Shown piece after piece: positions 1-9,465 of a stretch of 64,000 nucleotides of DNA. The stretch is from Serpentinicella alkaliphila. GTDB lineage: Bacteria; Bacillota; Clostridia; Peptostreptococcales; Natronincolaceae. Made by a program: the position numbers and the translations under genes. Position 1 is the first letter of the stretch. Every line of letters begins with the position of its first letter. The stretch covers positions 573,001-637,000 of the forward strand of contig NZ_CP058648.1 in assembly GCF_018141405.1 (NCBI RefSeq). The letters run 5' to 3'. A model generated the notes under the pieces. The model was not told where the DNA came from. It was given only the letters and a program-made list of their open reading frames with translations, and ran no database searches.

Positions 1-143
1 GGTATTACAATACAGTCATATTTATCTAAGTTATCAGTGTCGTGCCATACATATTCAACATCTTTTTTTAAAATATCCTTTAAAACATGGTAACAATCTA
101 TATCACAATTTGATCCAGGAAATACAATTATCCCAAACTTCAT
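1..143 (-). CDS. purQ: Phosphoribosylformylglycinamidine synthase subunit PurQ, N-terminal part
   Basis: The gene runs off the left edge, so only about 47 residues are visible. It begins [16 protein letters not shown], the typical start of the class I glutamine amidotransferase subunit of FGAM synthase. PurQ releases ammonia from glutamine for PurL in the fourth step of purine synthesis. It is the last visible gene of a minus-strand purK-purE-purC-purS-purQ series, and an AGGAGTGAT ribosome binding site lies just upstream of its ATG. Adjacency to purS supports the call, because PurS, PurQ and PurL form one complex in Gram-positive bacteria. The catalytic Cys/His/Glu residues lie outside the window. 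Confidence 0.93.
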   Translation of the reverse strand, partial: MKFGIIVFPGSNCDIDCYHVLKDILKKDVEYVWHDTDNLDKYDCIVI

Positions 144-180
144 TTTTATCACTCCTCATAATAAGGCTTATTGGTTAAAT

Positions 181-420
181 TTATATTATTTCGAACTCGT
201 ATTTTTCAATTACTGTATTTGCTAGAAGTTTCTCACACATTTCATTTAATTGTTTTTCTGCTACTTCTTTCGTAATATCCCCTAATTCAATTTCGATTAG
301 CTTTCCAATTCTTACATCCTCAACATTTGAAAAACCTTTTTTATTAAGTGCACCTCTAATTGCGTTACCCTGTGGGTCAGCGATACTATTTTTTAATGTT
401 ACATACACCTTAGCCTTCAT
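181..420 (-). CDS. purS: Phosphoribosylformylglycinamidine synthase subunit PurS
   Basis: This 79-residue protein is of normal PurS length. It starts MKAKVYVTLKNSIADPQG, and the run D-P-Q-G-N-A-I followed by a hydrophobic beta-alpha-beta pattern is characteristic of the family. PurS is the small structural subunit that bridges PurQ and the small-type PurL to make FGAM synthase; it has no catalytic residues of its own. It lies 12 bp after purC and 37 bp before purQ, so all are probably co-transcribed. A separate purS implies that the organism uses the three-subunit enzyme and not the fused proteobacterial PurL. Confidence 0.95.
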   Translation of the reverse strand: MKAKVYVTLKNSIADPQGNAIRGALNKKGFSNVEDVRIGKLIEIELGDITKEVAEKQLNEMCEKLLANTVIEKYEFEII

Positions 421-432
421 TATTTATTCCTC

Positions 433-1146
433 CTATGCCTTTAATCTTCTTAATACTTCTATATATGACTCTTCAACATTACCTAAATCTCTTCTAAAAC
501 GGTCTTTGTCTAATTTCTCATTAGTATTAACATCCCACAATCTACAAGTATCAGGAGATATTTCATCTGCTAAAATAACTCTGTTCTCAAATAATCCAAA
601 TTCTAATTTATAGTCAATCAATCTTAAGTCTTTTTCTAAAAAGTACTTCTCTAAAACCTCATTAATTTTTATACTTAAGGACTTTATAGTATCTAACTGC
701 TCCTTAGTTGCTAAGTTTAAGGCATCAATATGATAGTCATTTATCATTGGATCTCCAAGCTCATCACTCTTATATGCAAATTCGATTACTGTTTTACTTA
801 ACTCAGTCCCCTCATCTAGTCCTAGTCTTTTTGCTAAGGATCCTGCCACTACATTTCGAATCATTACCTCAATCGGAATTATTTCTACTGATTTTACAAG
901 CATTTCTCTTTCATTTAAAAGCTCGATGAAATGGTTTTCAATTCCTGCATCAGCTAGTATTTTAAATAAGTGTGCAGACATCTCATTATTTATTAATCCT
1001 TTATTAGAGATTGTACCTTTTTTCTCACCATTAAATGCTGTTGCATCATCCTTGTACTCTACTATAAATTGCTTTTCGATATTAGTTTTATATACTCTTT
1101 TAGCTTTACCCTCATATAATTTCTCTAACCTTTGTAATTCTCCCAT
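433..1146 (-). CDS. purC: SAICAR synthetase (phosphoribosylaminoimidazole-succinocarboxamide synthase)
   Basis: A 237-residue protein of standard bacterial PurC length. It opens [15 protein letters not shown], the nucleotide-binding N-terminus of SAICAR synthetase, and contains the signature [14 protein letters not shown] near residues 91-104 and the C-terminal block [14 protein letters not shown] near 191-204. It ligates aspartate to CAIR with ATP. The gene follows purE by 30 bp and precedes purS by 12 bp. The start at 1146 has an upstream GGAGGTG ribosome binding site. The product of PurE is its substrate, so neighbouring genes encode consecutive steps. Confidence 0.97.
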   Translation of the reverse strand: MGELQRLEKLYEGKAKRVYKTNIEKQFIVEYKDDATAFNGEKKGTISNKGLINNEMSAHLFKILADAGIENHFIELLNEREMLVKSVEIIPIEVMIRNVVAGSLAKRLGLDEGTELSKTVIEFAYKSDELGDPMINDYHIDALNLATKEQLDTIKSLSIKINEVLEKYFLEKDLRLIDYKLEFGLFENRVILADEISPDTCRLWDVNTNEKLDKDRFRRDLGNVEESYIEVLRRLKA

Positions 1147-1176
1147 ATTAACACCTCCACAAATATTGATATTTAA

Positions 1177-1698
1177 TTATTTGTTATTACTTAGATACTT
1201 TTCATAGCCTATTTTCTCTAAATTTTGGGCTTTATCCTCAACCATTTCTCTTAAACTATCCTTGTACTCTTTAACTTTGTCCTTCACACTGCTATTTTCA
1301 AGGGCCACAATTTGAGCTGCTAATATACCTGCATTTTTTGCTCCATCAATTGCAACAGTTGCTACTGGAATTCCTGGAGGCATTTGGACTATAGAGTATA
1401 GTGAATCCACTCCACTAAAGGATTTACTTTTTACTGGTACTCCTATAACCGGTAAGTTCGTTAAAGATGCTACCATTCCAGGAAGATGAGCAGCCCCACC
1501 AGCCCCAGCAATAATAACCTTAATTCCTCTAGATTCTGCTACCTTAGCAAAATCAAACATTCGGTCAGGAGTCCTATGAGCCGAAACTATAGTACATTCA
1601 TAGGGTACCGAAAGTTCATCTAAGATTTGTGCTGCCTCTTTCATAATAGGTAAATCTGAATCGCTTCCCATTATAATACTCACTAATGGATCTCTCAT
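1177..1698 (-). CDS. purE: N5-carboxyaminoimidazole ribonucleotide mutase (PurE class I)
   Basis: This 173-residue protein has the class I PurE motifs in order: GSDSD at about residues 11-15, SAHRTP at about 39-44 with the conserved histidine, and [11 protein letters not shown] at about 65-75. It rearranges N5-CAIR to CAIR, the partner reaction to PurK. purK lies only 10 bp upstream. The presence of both purK and class I purE shows the two-step, ATP-dependent carboxylation route. Length and motif spacing are normal and I see no damage. Confidence 0.97.
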   Translation of the reverse strand: MRDPLVSIIMGSDSDLPIMKEAAQILDELSVPYECTIVSAHRTPDRMFDFAKVAESRGIKVIIAGAGGAAHLPGMVASLTNLPVIGVPVKSKSFSGVDSLYSIVQMPPGIPVATVAIDGAKNAGILAAQIVALENSSVKDKVKEYKDSLREMVEDKAQNLEKIGYEKYLSNNK

Positions 1699-1708
1699 AA
1701 AATTCCTC

Positions 1709-2854
1709 CTAACTACTTATTACCTTTAATGTATTTAAAACCATATCACTAATTTCTAAAGCTTTATCTAGATTCTCTTCTAGTATTGTTACATGTCCCA
1801 TCTTTCTTTTTCCACTGGTATCTTTCTTGCCATATATATGGACATTACATTCTGCTATTTTTAAAGTTTCCTCTAAACCAATAACTTCGGTCTTTCCTTC
1901 AAAACCCTCTTCCCCTAAAATATTAACCATAACGGCTGGTTTTAGTAGCTCTGTACTTCCTAAGGGTAATTCCAGAATTGCTCTTAAATGCTGACTAAAT
2001 TGTGATGTCCTGCAGGCCTCGATTGTATAGTGACCAGAATTATGAGTTCTAGGTGCTATTTCATTTATTAAAACATCTCCGTCATTACTTACAAACATTT
2101 CTATACAAAATACGCCTACACCTTTTAGATGCTCCATAGTTTTTAATGCAAGGGCTTTAGCCTTTTTCTCTATCTCTTTATTAATTCTTGCTGGCACAAT
2201 AGTTCTTATTAGAATATTATCCTTATGAATATTTTCTGCCAGAGGGTATATTTCCATTTTTCCATTAATGTCTCTTGCAACTAATGCGGAAATTTCCATA
2301 TTAAATTTTACAAACTCTTCTACCATTAGATTTTCTGAACCTTTACTTAGAGTTTCGTATGCAAGCTCTATTTCATTGTGACTTCTAATTAAATAGTTAC
2401 CCTTTCCATCATAGCCACCTGTACAGCTTTTTAATACTAATGGTAGTCCAAAATCTTTTATAGCTTCAGTAATAGTTTTAACTGAATCTACTTTCATAAA
2501 CCTAGGGGTAGGTATATCATGTTTATTTAAAAATGTTTTCTGTTGATATTTGTCTTGAACCATCTTTAATGTAGATGGTGACGGATAAATTTTATAGCCC
2601 ATTGACTCTAACCTCATAAGATAGTCTGCATTAATATGTTCAAATTCAAAGGTTAATATATCTGTCTTATCTGCTAATTCTTTAATTTTTTCTTCATTAA
2701 AGTAGTTATCGACTATTTGTTCGTCAACTATAGTCGACGCTGGACAATCAGAAGAGGGATCTAGTATTACAAAGCTAAGTCCAAGTTTTTTACCTTCTAA
2801 AATGCTCATTTTTCCTAACTGTCCACCACCGATTATTCCAATTTTTTTATGCAT
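1709..2854 (-). CDS. purK: N5-carboxyaminoimidazole ribonucleotide synthase (ATP-grasp)
   Basis: A 381-residue ATP-grasp protein beginning [14 protein letters not shown], the glycine-rich PurK N-terminus. [18 protein letters not shown] at about 145-162 is the ATP-binding loop, and [24 protein letters not shown] at about 257-280 is the metal/ATP-binding block. It carboxylates AIR with bicarbonate and ATP. It is the first gene of the pur series; a GGGGGTG ribosome binding site lies about 10 bp before the ATG. Only 79 bp separate it from pbuG, and that gap contains a terminator-like hairpin, so expression may depend on read-through from the riboswitch-controlled pbuG transcript. Confidence 0.96.
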   Translation of the reverse strand: MHKKIGIIGGGQLGKMSILEGKKLGLSFVILDPSSDCPASTIVDEQIVDNYFNEEKIKELADKTDILTFEFEHINADYLMRLESMGYKIYPSPSTLKMVQDKYQQKTFLNKHDIPTPRFMKVDSVKTITEAIKDFGLPLVLKSCTGGYDGKGNYLIRSHNEIELAYETLSKGSENLMVEEFVKFNMEISALVARDINGKMEIYPLAENIHKDNILIRTIVPARINKEIEKKAKALALKTMEHLKGVGVFCIEMFVSNDGDVLINEIAPRTHNSGHYTIEACRTSQFSQHLRAILELPLGSTELLKPAVMVNILGEEGFEGKTEVIGLEETLKIAECNVHIYGKKDTSGKRKMGHVTILEENLDKALEISDMVLNTLKVISS

Positions 2855-2892
2855 AGATTACTACACCCCCACTTAAAATACCCTGATTTTTT

Positions 2893-2925
2893 GTAAAAAA
2901 AGACAGCTAAGAGTAACTTAGCTGC
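2893..2925 (-). terminator. Intrinsic terminator between pbuG and purK
   Basis: A perfect 8-bp stem (CAGCTAAG / CTTAGCTG, 2904-2911 with 2917-2924) with a 5-base loop is followed on the minus strand by seven T. It starts 9 bp after the pbuG stop codon. No convincing promoter fits in the roughly 40 bp left before purK. Confidence 0.8.
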
Positions 2926-2933
2926 TCTATAAC

Positions 2934-4259
2934 TTAACGAGGTAAAAATGCTAATTTTGCGATGAACAGTAAAGCCAATACATAGACTGCTGGATGAACA
3001 TCTTTTGATTTTCCTGCCGCTAATTTAGTGATAGGGTAGAAAATTAATCCAGCTCCAATACCATTTGCAATACTGAATGAAAACGGCATAATTGCTATTG
3101 TAAAGAATGCAGGTACTGCTTCTTCAAAATCTTCGAAGTTAATATTTTTAATTGTACTCATCATTAAAACCCCAACAATGATTAATGCTGGTGCTGTCGC
3201 TTCTCCTGGAACCATTAGGGCAAATGGTGCAATAAAGATTGCAAGAATAAACATAATACCAGTTGTTACTGCTGTTAAACCAGTTCTTCCACCTTCTGCT
3301 ACCCCTGCTGCTGACTCAACATAAGTTGTAACAGTTGATGTTCCAAGTAATGCCCCTGCAGAAGTTGCAACTGCGTCTGCCAATAATGCTTTATTCATGT
3401 TTGGCAGTTTACCTTTTTCATCAAGCATTCCTGCTTTAGCTCCAGTTCCAATTAAAGTTCCAATTGTATCGAACATATCTACTAATGCGAAAGAGATAAC
3501 TACTGTTGAAATACTTAGTAATACAGGTCCAAATCCACCTTGCATTCCCATTAAATCTCTGAATCCAGGATTGAAGGCTTTAAATAAAGTGTCTCCAATA
3601 TTTAATGAAAAACTTGTCATTGTTGTATCTGTAACTCCCATAGGAATTCCAATTAATGTTGTAGCAATGATTCCGAATAATAATCCGCCTCTTATATTTT
3701 TAGCCATTAAAAATGCTGTAATTATTAAACCAATAACCGCTAATAAAACAGGTGCTTCTAAGAAGTTTCCAAAAGTTACAAGAGTTGCTCCACTTGGTAC
3801 AACAATTCCTGCATTTTTGAATCCGATAAGTGCTATAAATAATCCAATACCTGCTGCAATCGCATGCTTTAAAGAATTTGGTATAGCTTCAACAATTAAC
3901 TCTCTAACTCCAGTTACTGTTAGAAAAATAAAAAATAAACCAGAAATAAATACCGCTGCTAAAGCTGCTTCCCAAGAGTAACCTAAACCAAATACAACAC
4001 TATACGTAAAGAAAGCATTTAATCCCATACCAGGTGCCTGAGCAAATGGAAGGTTAGCATAAAGTCCCATAATTAAAGTACCAATTGCTGCTGATAAACA
4101 AGTTGCCATAAATACTGCATTAAAGTTCATACCAGTTTCAGATAACATTAGTGGGTTAACAATTAGAATGTAAGCCATTGTTACAAACGTTGTGATCCCT
4201 GCAATAACTTCAGTTTTTACAGTTGTGTTGTGCTCTTTTAGCTTGAAAAATTCATTCAT
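2934..4259 (-). CDS. pbuG: Guanine/hypoxanthine permease, NCS2 AzgA-like family
   Basis: A 441-residue multi-membrane-segment transporter taking up guanine and hypoxanthine. The N-terminal block EVIAGITTFVTMAYILIVNP, then QAPGMGLNAFF, and later GTSTVTTYVESAAGVAEGGRTGL are hallmarks of the AzgA/PbuG branch of NCS2 permeases. I place the start at the ATG at 4259 (MNEFFKLKEH), which has GGAGG 7 bp upstream. A longer open frame extends to 4511 but translates the riboswitch leader. The gene is directly downstream of a guanine aptamer, a PRPP-type aptamer and a regulated terminator, which fits a purine salvage function. The purKECSQ genes follow. Confidence 0.94.
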   Translation of the reverse strand: MNEFFKLKEHNTTVKTEVIAGITTFVTMAYILIVNPLMLSETGMNFNAVFMATCLSAAIGTLIMGLYANLPFAQAPGMGLNAFFTYSVVFGLGYSWEAALAAVFISGLFFIFLTVTGVRELIVEAIPNSLKHAIAAGIGLFIALIGFKNAGIVVPSGATLVTFGNFLEAPVLLAVIGLIITAFLMAKNIRGGLLFGIIATTLIGIPMGVTDTTMTSFSLNIGDTLFKAFNPGFRDLMGMQGGFGPVLLSISTVVISFALVDMFDTIGTLIGTGAKAGMLDEKGKLPNMNKALLADAVATSAGALLGTSTVTTYVESAAGVAEGGRTGLTAVTTGIMFILAIFIAPFALMVPGEATAPALIIVGVLMMSTIKNINFEDFEEAVPAFFTIAIMPFSFSIANGIGAGLIFYPITKLAAGKSKDVHPAVYVLALLFIAKLAFLPR

Positions 4260-4359
4260 TGATGTAGCCTCCTTTTTTTTATAACCCCATTGAGTTTTTT
4301 GAAAAGTCAACTCATAGCTGAATAACAATCCCAATTGTATATATAATACCCGATTTACA

Positions 4360-4418
4360 AAAAAATAAAGCTCGGATGGATAGGTTATTTTATAAGTGAA
4401 ACCTATCCGCCCGGGCTT
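4360..4418 (-). terminator. Regulated intrinsic terminator of the pbuG leader
   Basis: GGATAGGTT (4400-4408) pairs with AACCTATCC (4378-4386). The stem can extend through GCCCGGG and ATCCGAGC, and is followed on the minus strand by TTTATTTTTTT. The 5-prime arm overlaps the 3-prime strand of the PRPP-type aptamer, so aptamer and terminator are mutually exclusive. Confidence 0.85.
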
Positions 4419-4511
4419 TTGTCCCTTCGGTGTGACATCAACGATGATCAACGATGCCTGTATCGCTCGGACCAGCTTCAAAAATGAACGGAACCCTAGA
4501 TACACTTTCAC
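4396..4511 (-). promoter_or_regulatory. PRPP riboswitch (ykkC subtype 2b)
   Basis: The minus strand carries the ykkC-family conserved segments in order: GTGAAAGTGTATCTAGGGTT, then CTGGTCCGAGCGATACAGGC, then ACACCGAAGGGACAAAAGCC followed by CGGG. GTGAAA (4506-4511) pairs with TTTCAC (4396-4401) to close the element. The same core fold serves guanidine-I, ppGpp and PRPP riboswitches. The PRPP assignment rests on purine context and on the adjoining guanine aptamer, an arrangement known from other Firmicutes. Closing the aptamer sequesters the 5-prime arm of the terminator, which predicts activation by PRPP. Confidence 0.85.
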
Positions 4512-4578
4512 TCATAGAAGAATGATTTACGGTCATCCTGTAGAGACTGTCGAACCTTATTTTCGACATTATATGAGT
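4510..4578 (-). promoter_or_regulatory. Guanine riboswitch aptamer (purine riboswitch)
   Basis: P1 is ACTCATA (4572-4578) with TATGAGT (4510-4516). The J1/2 segment TATAATGTCG, the J2/3 segment AGTCTCTAC and the L3 loop CCGTAAA match the purine riboswitch consensus. The base just before the 3-prime P1 strand, equivalent to position 74 of xpt, is C, which specifies guanine and not adenine. It abuts the PRPP-type aptamer and shares its last two P1 bases with that aptamer's closing helix. Confidence 0.93.
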
Positions 4579-4606
4579 TTCTTTTCGATATTTAATTTAC
4601 AACTAT

Positions 4607-4635
4607 ATAATAACAAATGCTTTAAAAAAGGTCAA
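4607..4635 (-). promoter_or_regulatory. SigA-type promoter of the pbuG leader
   Basis: On the minus strand TTGACC (4630-4635) is followed after 17 bp by TATTAT (4607-4612), about 30 bp before the guanine aptamer. It is the only good match upstream of the riboswitches. Confidence 0.75.
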
Positions 4636-4676
4636 ACATTTTTTTATATTTTTATTCTTTTTTTCGTATTTATAGT

Positions 4677-4706
4677 GAAAACGCCTAGAACACTTAAGTC
4701 TAGGCA
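4677..4706 (-). terminator. Intrinsic terminator after guaA
   Basis: GCCTAGA (4699-4705, minus) pairs with TCTAGGC (4683-4689), followed by TTTTC. It begins 9 bp past the guaA stop and separates guaA from the pbuG promoter. Confidence 0.75.
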
Positions 4707-4714
4707 TTTTGCAT

Positions 4715-6247
4715 TTATTCCCACTCTACAGTTGCAGGTGGCTTTGAAGTAATATCGTATACAATCCTATTTACATTTTTTACTTCGTTAACTATTCTGT
4801 TTGAAATTTTCTCTAATACGGAATGAGGTATTCTAGCCCAGTCTGCGGTCATAGCATCTGTACTAGTGATTGCTCTAATGGCAATCGTATGAGCATAGGT
4901 TCTTTCGTCACCCATAACCCCTACACTCTGAATATTTGGAAGTACGGCAAAATATTGCCATATATCTCTATCTAATCCTGCATTTTTAATTTCTTCTCTA
5001 ACTACAGCATCTGCTTCTCTAACTATTTCTAGCTTATCATCAGTTAACTCTCCTAAAACACGAACAGCTAAACCAGGTCCTGGGAATGGTTGTCTCCAAA
5101 CCACTTCATCAGCTAGTCCAAGTTCAGTTCCAACAGCTCTAACTTCATCCTTGAATAATAATCTAAATGGCTCTATTAATTTAAAAGTCATATCCTCTGG
5201 TAAACCACCTACGTTATGATGACTTTTTATAACCGCTGCTGTATCAGTACCGCTCTCTATAACGTCTGAATAAAGAGTTCCTTGAACTAAGAAGTCATAC
5301 TGGCCTATTTTGCTCGCCTCTTCTTCAAATAAACGGATAAATTCTTCACCGATAATTTTTCTCTTTGTCTCTGGGTCACTTACTCCTGCCAATTTTCCTA
5401 AAAAACGCTCCTTAGCATTAACTCTTTTAAAATTCATTTTAAACTCGTTTTTGAATAGCTTTTCTACCTGGTCACCTTCACCTTTACGTAACATTCCATG
5501 ATCAACAAATATACAAGACAAATTGTCTCCAATTGCTCTATGAACAAGAACAGCCGCAACTGAGGAGTCTACACCCCCAGATAATGCACAAAGTACCTTT
5601 TTGTCACCAACAACATTTCTTATTTTCTCAATTTCTTCCTTGATGTAATTTTCAGTTGTCCAAGTTCCTTCGCACTGACAAATTCCAAATACGAAATTTT
5701 GTATAATTTCCCTTCCAAATTCTGTATGCTCAACCTCTGGGTGGAACTGTACCGCATATAATTTATTAGCCTCATCTTCCATTGTAGCTACTGGACAATC
5801 TAGTGTAGTAGCTGTTATTTCAAAGCCTTCTGGTGCTATTTCAATAAAGTCCGTATGACTCATCCAACACACTAATTCACTTGGTAGATTATTGAATAAT
5901 AAAGACTTACTGTTTAATTTTAATGCTGTTTTTCCATACTCTTTTTTATTTGCTCTATTAACATTTCCGCCTAATACTTGGGCCATTAATTGACCACCAT
6001 AGCAGATTCCTAAAATAGGTATACCCATTTTAAATATTTCAACTGGCACAGTAGGAGAATTCTCACTGTATACACTTGCAGGCCCACCACTAAAAATTAT
6101 TCCTTTAGGGTTTTTCTCTTTGATTTTCTCTAAGGGTGTTTTATATGAAACTACTTCACAGAAAACATTTTTTTCTCTAACTCTTCTAGCAATTAATTGA
6201 CTATATTGTCCACCAAAGTCAATTATCAAAATCATTTCATTTGTCAT
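4715..6247 (-). CDS. guaA: GMP synthase (glutamine-hydrolysing)
   Basis: A 510-residue two-domain enzyme that aminates XMP to GMP. The N-terminal class I amidotransferase has the nucleophile in GICYGGQ (Cys near residue 82) and the His/Glu pair in [10 protein letters not shown]. The ATP-pyrophosphatase domain has the P-loop [14 protein letters not shown]. The C-terminal dimerisation domain ends KPPATVEWE, as in the family. The length is standard. guaB lies 66 bp upstream on the same strand, with its own hairpin between, so the two may be partly coupled. GuaB makes XMP for this enzyme. Confidence 0.98.
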   Translation of the reverse strand: MTNEMILIIDFGGQYSQLIARRVREKNVFCEVVSYKTPLEKIKEKNPKGIIFSGGPASVYSENSPTVPVEIFKMGIPILGICYGGQLMAQVLGGNVNRANKKEYGKTALKLNSKSLLFNNLPSELVCWMSHTDFIEIAPEGFEITATTLDCPVATMEDEANKLYAVQFHPEVEHTEFGREIIQNFVFGICQCEGTWTTENYIKEEIEKIRNVVGDKKVLCALSGGVDSSVAAVLVHRAIGDNLSCIFVDHGMLRKGEGDQVEKLFKNEFKMNFKRVNAKERFLGKLAGVSDPETKRKIIGEEFIRLFEEEASKIGQYDFLVQGTLYSDVIESGTDTAAVIKSHHNVGGLPEDMTFKLIEPFRLLFKDEVRAVGTELGLADEVVWRQPFPGPGLAVRVLGELTDDKLEIVREADAVVREEIKNAGLDRDIWQYFAVLPNIQSVGVMGDERTYAHTIAIRAITSTDAMTADWARIPHSVLEKISNRIVNEVKNVNRIVYDITSKPPATVEWE

Positions 6248-6279
6248 ATCGTTCTTCCCTTCTTTGTTTAATTAGTTAA

Positions 6280-6309
6280 ATATGGTAAAGCCGAGTATTT
6301 TACTCGGCT
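6280..6309 (-). terminator. Hairpin after guaB
   Basis: AGCCGAGTA (6301-6309, minus) pairs with TACTCGGCT (6289-6297) around a 3-base loop, directly after the guaB stop. The following T tract is short (TTACCATATTT), so it may be a weak terminator that lets guaA be read through. Confidence 0.6.
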
Positions 6310-6313
6310 GAAA

Positions 6314-7786
<1,473 letters not shown>

Positions 7787-7803
7787 TTAATAAATTATCA
7801 CTT

Positions 7804-7832
7804 ATTATACTGCTCGATAAAATTTTTAGCAA
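7804..7832 (-). promoter_or_regulatory. SigA-type promoter of guaB
   Basis: TTGCTA (7827-7832) with a 17-bp spacer and a perfect TATAAT (7804-7809) on the minus strand, about 33 bp before the guaB start codon. It means the RNA unit upstream is not necessarily a guaB leader. Confidence 0.75.
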
Positions 7833-7902
7833 GTTAAAATTTAGTTAAACACTAATGTTAGAATATATATAATTTTCTGAAATTTAAATTTTAGCAATAA
7901 AA

Positions 7903-8092
7903 AACGCATAAGTATTTTACTTTTTAAGTCTATCTCAAAGTAAAATATTTATACGCTTCGTTGGAAATATTGGCTATATAGTCAATATTTTTTTCAGCGA
8001 AACCACATAGAACTCTTCTCTACACAACCCCGCCGTTATAATAAAAATAATCCCTATTTGGGATATTTTATGTAATATTTAGTGTGTATCCA
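7903..8092 (-). ncRNA. Candidate structured RNA of unknown class upstream of guaB
   Basis: A stretch of about 190 bases runs from a promoter-like element (8099-8127) to a strong terminator: TAAATATTTTACTT pairs with AAGTAAAATACTTA, with GCG/CGC closing, then six T at 7898-7905. Upstream are a small hairpin (ATCCC/GGGAT), a GC-rich segment GGCGGGGTTGTGTAG, and a long hairpin whose base is GTTTCGCTG with CAACGAAGC. The last G-C-G of that helix is shared with the terminator stem, so the two may compete. I tested it by eye against purine, ZTP, THF, ykkC, T-box, FMN and preQ1 consensus elements and found no match. It could be an attenuator or a free small RNA. Confidence 0.45.
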
Positions 8093-8098
8093 TTATCT

Positions 8099-8127
8099 AA
8101 ATTATCAAATAATTTAAAAAATGTCAA
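8099..8127 (-). promoter_or_regulatory. Promoter-like element for the RNA upstream of guaB
   Basis: Perfect -35 TTGACA (8122-8127) on the minus strand with TAATTT 17 bp downstream; GATAAT at 15 bp is an alternative -10. Confidence 0.55.
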
Positions 8128-8338
8128 GCAATTTATTAAGTTTTTTCTAAAAAATTAACAAAGTATCAACCATAAAACCAAATGTCTACTTTTATTTTTT
8201 TCTAATTAGTGTTAGTTTATATTCTGATCTACTTTAATTTAGTACTGGAGCAGTAGAAAGCTAACCCTACTACTCCGTACACTTTGGAGCAGAAATCATA
8301 ATTAGATTACATTTGTATTTTGAAGTAAGCTTACATGT

Positions 8339-8977
8339 TTATTTAATTATTGAAAATACCTCTTCAATGGGTTTCCTAGGCCTTGCATTAGGCTGTTGAG
8401 CAGGTCTTCCTATTGGTAATAAGGCAGTTAATACCCATGGCTCGGAAACATAACAATTTCTCCTATTTCTCTATATGCTATAACTGGAGCATACATCCAA
8501 GTAGTACCAAACCCTTTTGCATGAGTAGCTAAAGAAATATTTTGAATAGCAGCTCCCATACTTTGCTGCATTGGATCTATCGGAATAGGAGTATTCACCT
8601 TCATGTTTAACTTATCTAAAGCCAAATCAACCTCATTTGCAGATGGCCGTGAAAAAGCTAAAATAACAGCAGGTGCATCCTTAAAAAAATGTTAAAAAAT
8701 ATTTGTGATGATTAATATTTTCGTACTCAACGTCCTTACATGCAATGATAATAGGATTTACTCTGTTTGATACAACTTTTCCTATTTTTTCTACTAAGTC
8801 TGTATTAGTTACAGCAACAAATTTACACATTTGATGATTTTCAGCATTAGGGGCTAGGGTTCCGGCTTCTACAATTTCTATTATATCCTTTTCGTCTACA
8901 GGGTCTGATAAAAATTTCCTTATACTCCTTCTTTCTCTAATGGCATCGATCAATTCCATAAATTCACATCCATTCAT
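8339..8977 (-). pseudogene. Nitroreductase-family protein, two frameshifts
   Basis: The N-terminal frame has the nitroreductase FMN-binding start MELIDAIRERRSIRKF and a proline-rich PNAENHQ segment. It breaks in a run of seven T near 8685-8691. The reading then continues in another frame as FKDAPAVILAF and QQSMGAAIQNISLATHAKG, typical of the family. A second shift near 8447 moves into WVLTALLPIGRPAQQPNARP and a natural stop at 8339. Restoring both frames gives a complete protein of about 210 residues that would reduce nitro or quinone substrates with NAD(P)H. The first break lies in a homopolymer and could be a sequencing error. The start is either 8977 or the internal ATG at 8959. Confidence 0.85.
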
Positions 8978-9015
8978 ATCAAAACATATCTAATTCTATT
9001 CTAAAATCAAAACAA

Positions 9016-9420
9016 TTATTTCCCTTTGTTTTCTGATTTTTTAATAAATTTTTCTAGCTCAATTATGTAGCGATTATGCAGACCTTCACCTATTTTTTCC
9101 ATTTCATCAAATGCCTCAACCTTGAATAGAAGTTTCTTACCTTCAATCTTAATTAATTCAGCCTTAGCATAGGCTTTCATTCCAATTGGGGTTGAAGCTA
9201 TATGTTTTACGTCTAAATCTATGCCTACGGTTGCAAATCCCTCTGGTAGATGAGGATCTACGGCTTTTAATGAAGCATTCTCCATTAAACCTATCATTAT
9301 TGGAGTACCAAGGACCTTTACCCCACCACTACCAAATGCTAGTGCAGTATCCTTCATCTCTACTGTAATTTCAACTTCTGCCTTCATACCTGTTTGTAAA
9401 TTAAATTCCAAAATTATCAT
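9016..9420 (-). CDS. Hotdog-fold thioesterase, FlK-like family
   Basis: A 134-residue single-domain protein like the fluoroacetyl-CoA thioesterase FlK and its many homologues of unknown substrate. The family catalytic triad appears conserved: Thr in LGTPIM, Glu eight residues later in MEN, and His in VKHIAST. It should hydrolyse a small acyl-CoA. The length matches the family. It stands alone between the broken nitroreductase and an aldo/keto reductase, all on the minus strand. Family membership is well supported, but fluoroacetate activity is not implied. Confidence 0.85.
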   Translation of the reverse strand: MIILEFNLQTGMKAEVEITVEMKDTALAFGSGGVKVLGTPIMIGLMENASLKAVDPHLPEGFATVGIDLDVKHIASTPIGMKAYAKAELIKIEGKKLLFKVEAFDEMEKIGEGLHNRYIIELEKFIKKSENKGK

Positions 9421-9465
9421 CCTTTCAACATAATTTATTATAGATATTCTATATATTAAATATTT

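Noticed and set aside
4260-4511. N-terminal extension of the pbuG frame
   Set aside because: It translates the PRPP aptamer and the terminator; the GGAGG before the ATG at 4259 and the family N-terminus decide for the shorter protein.
4396-4752. 118-codon plus-strand frame in the pbuG leader
   Set aside because: It is the antisense of the two riboswitches and the end of guaA, with no ribosome binding site or family.
7903-8092. 6S RNA upstream of guaB
   Set aside because: The size fits, but the 5-prime and 3-prime ends do not pair with each other; the 3-prime part is a separate terminator hairpin.
7979-8092. Guanine, ZTP or THF riboswitch in the RNA upstream of guaB
   Set aside because: The conserved core segments of these classes (for example CCGTAAA of purine aptamers) are not present.
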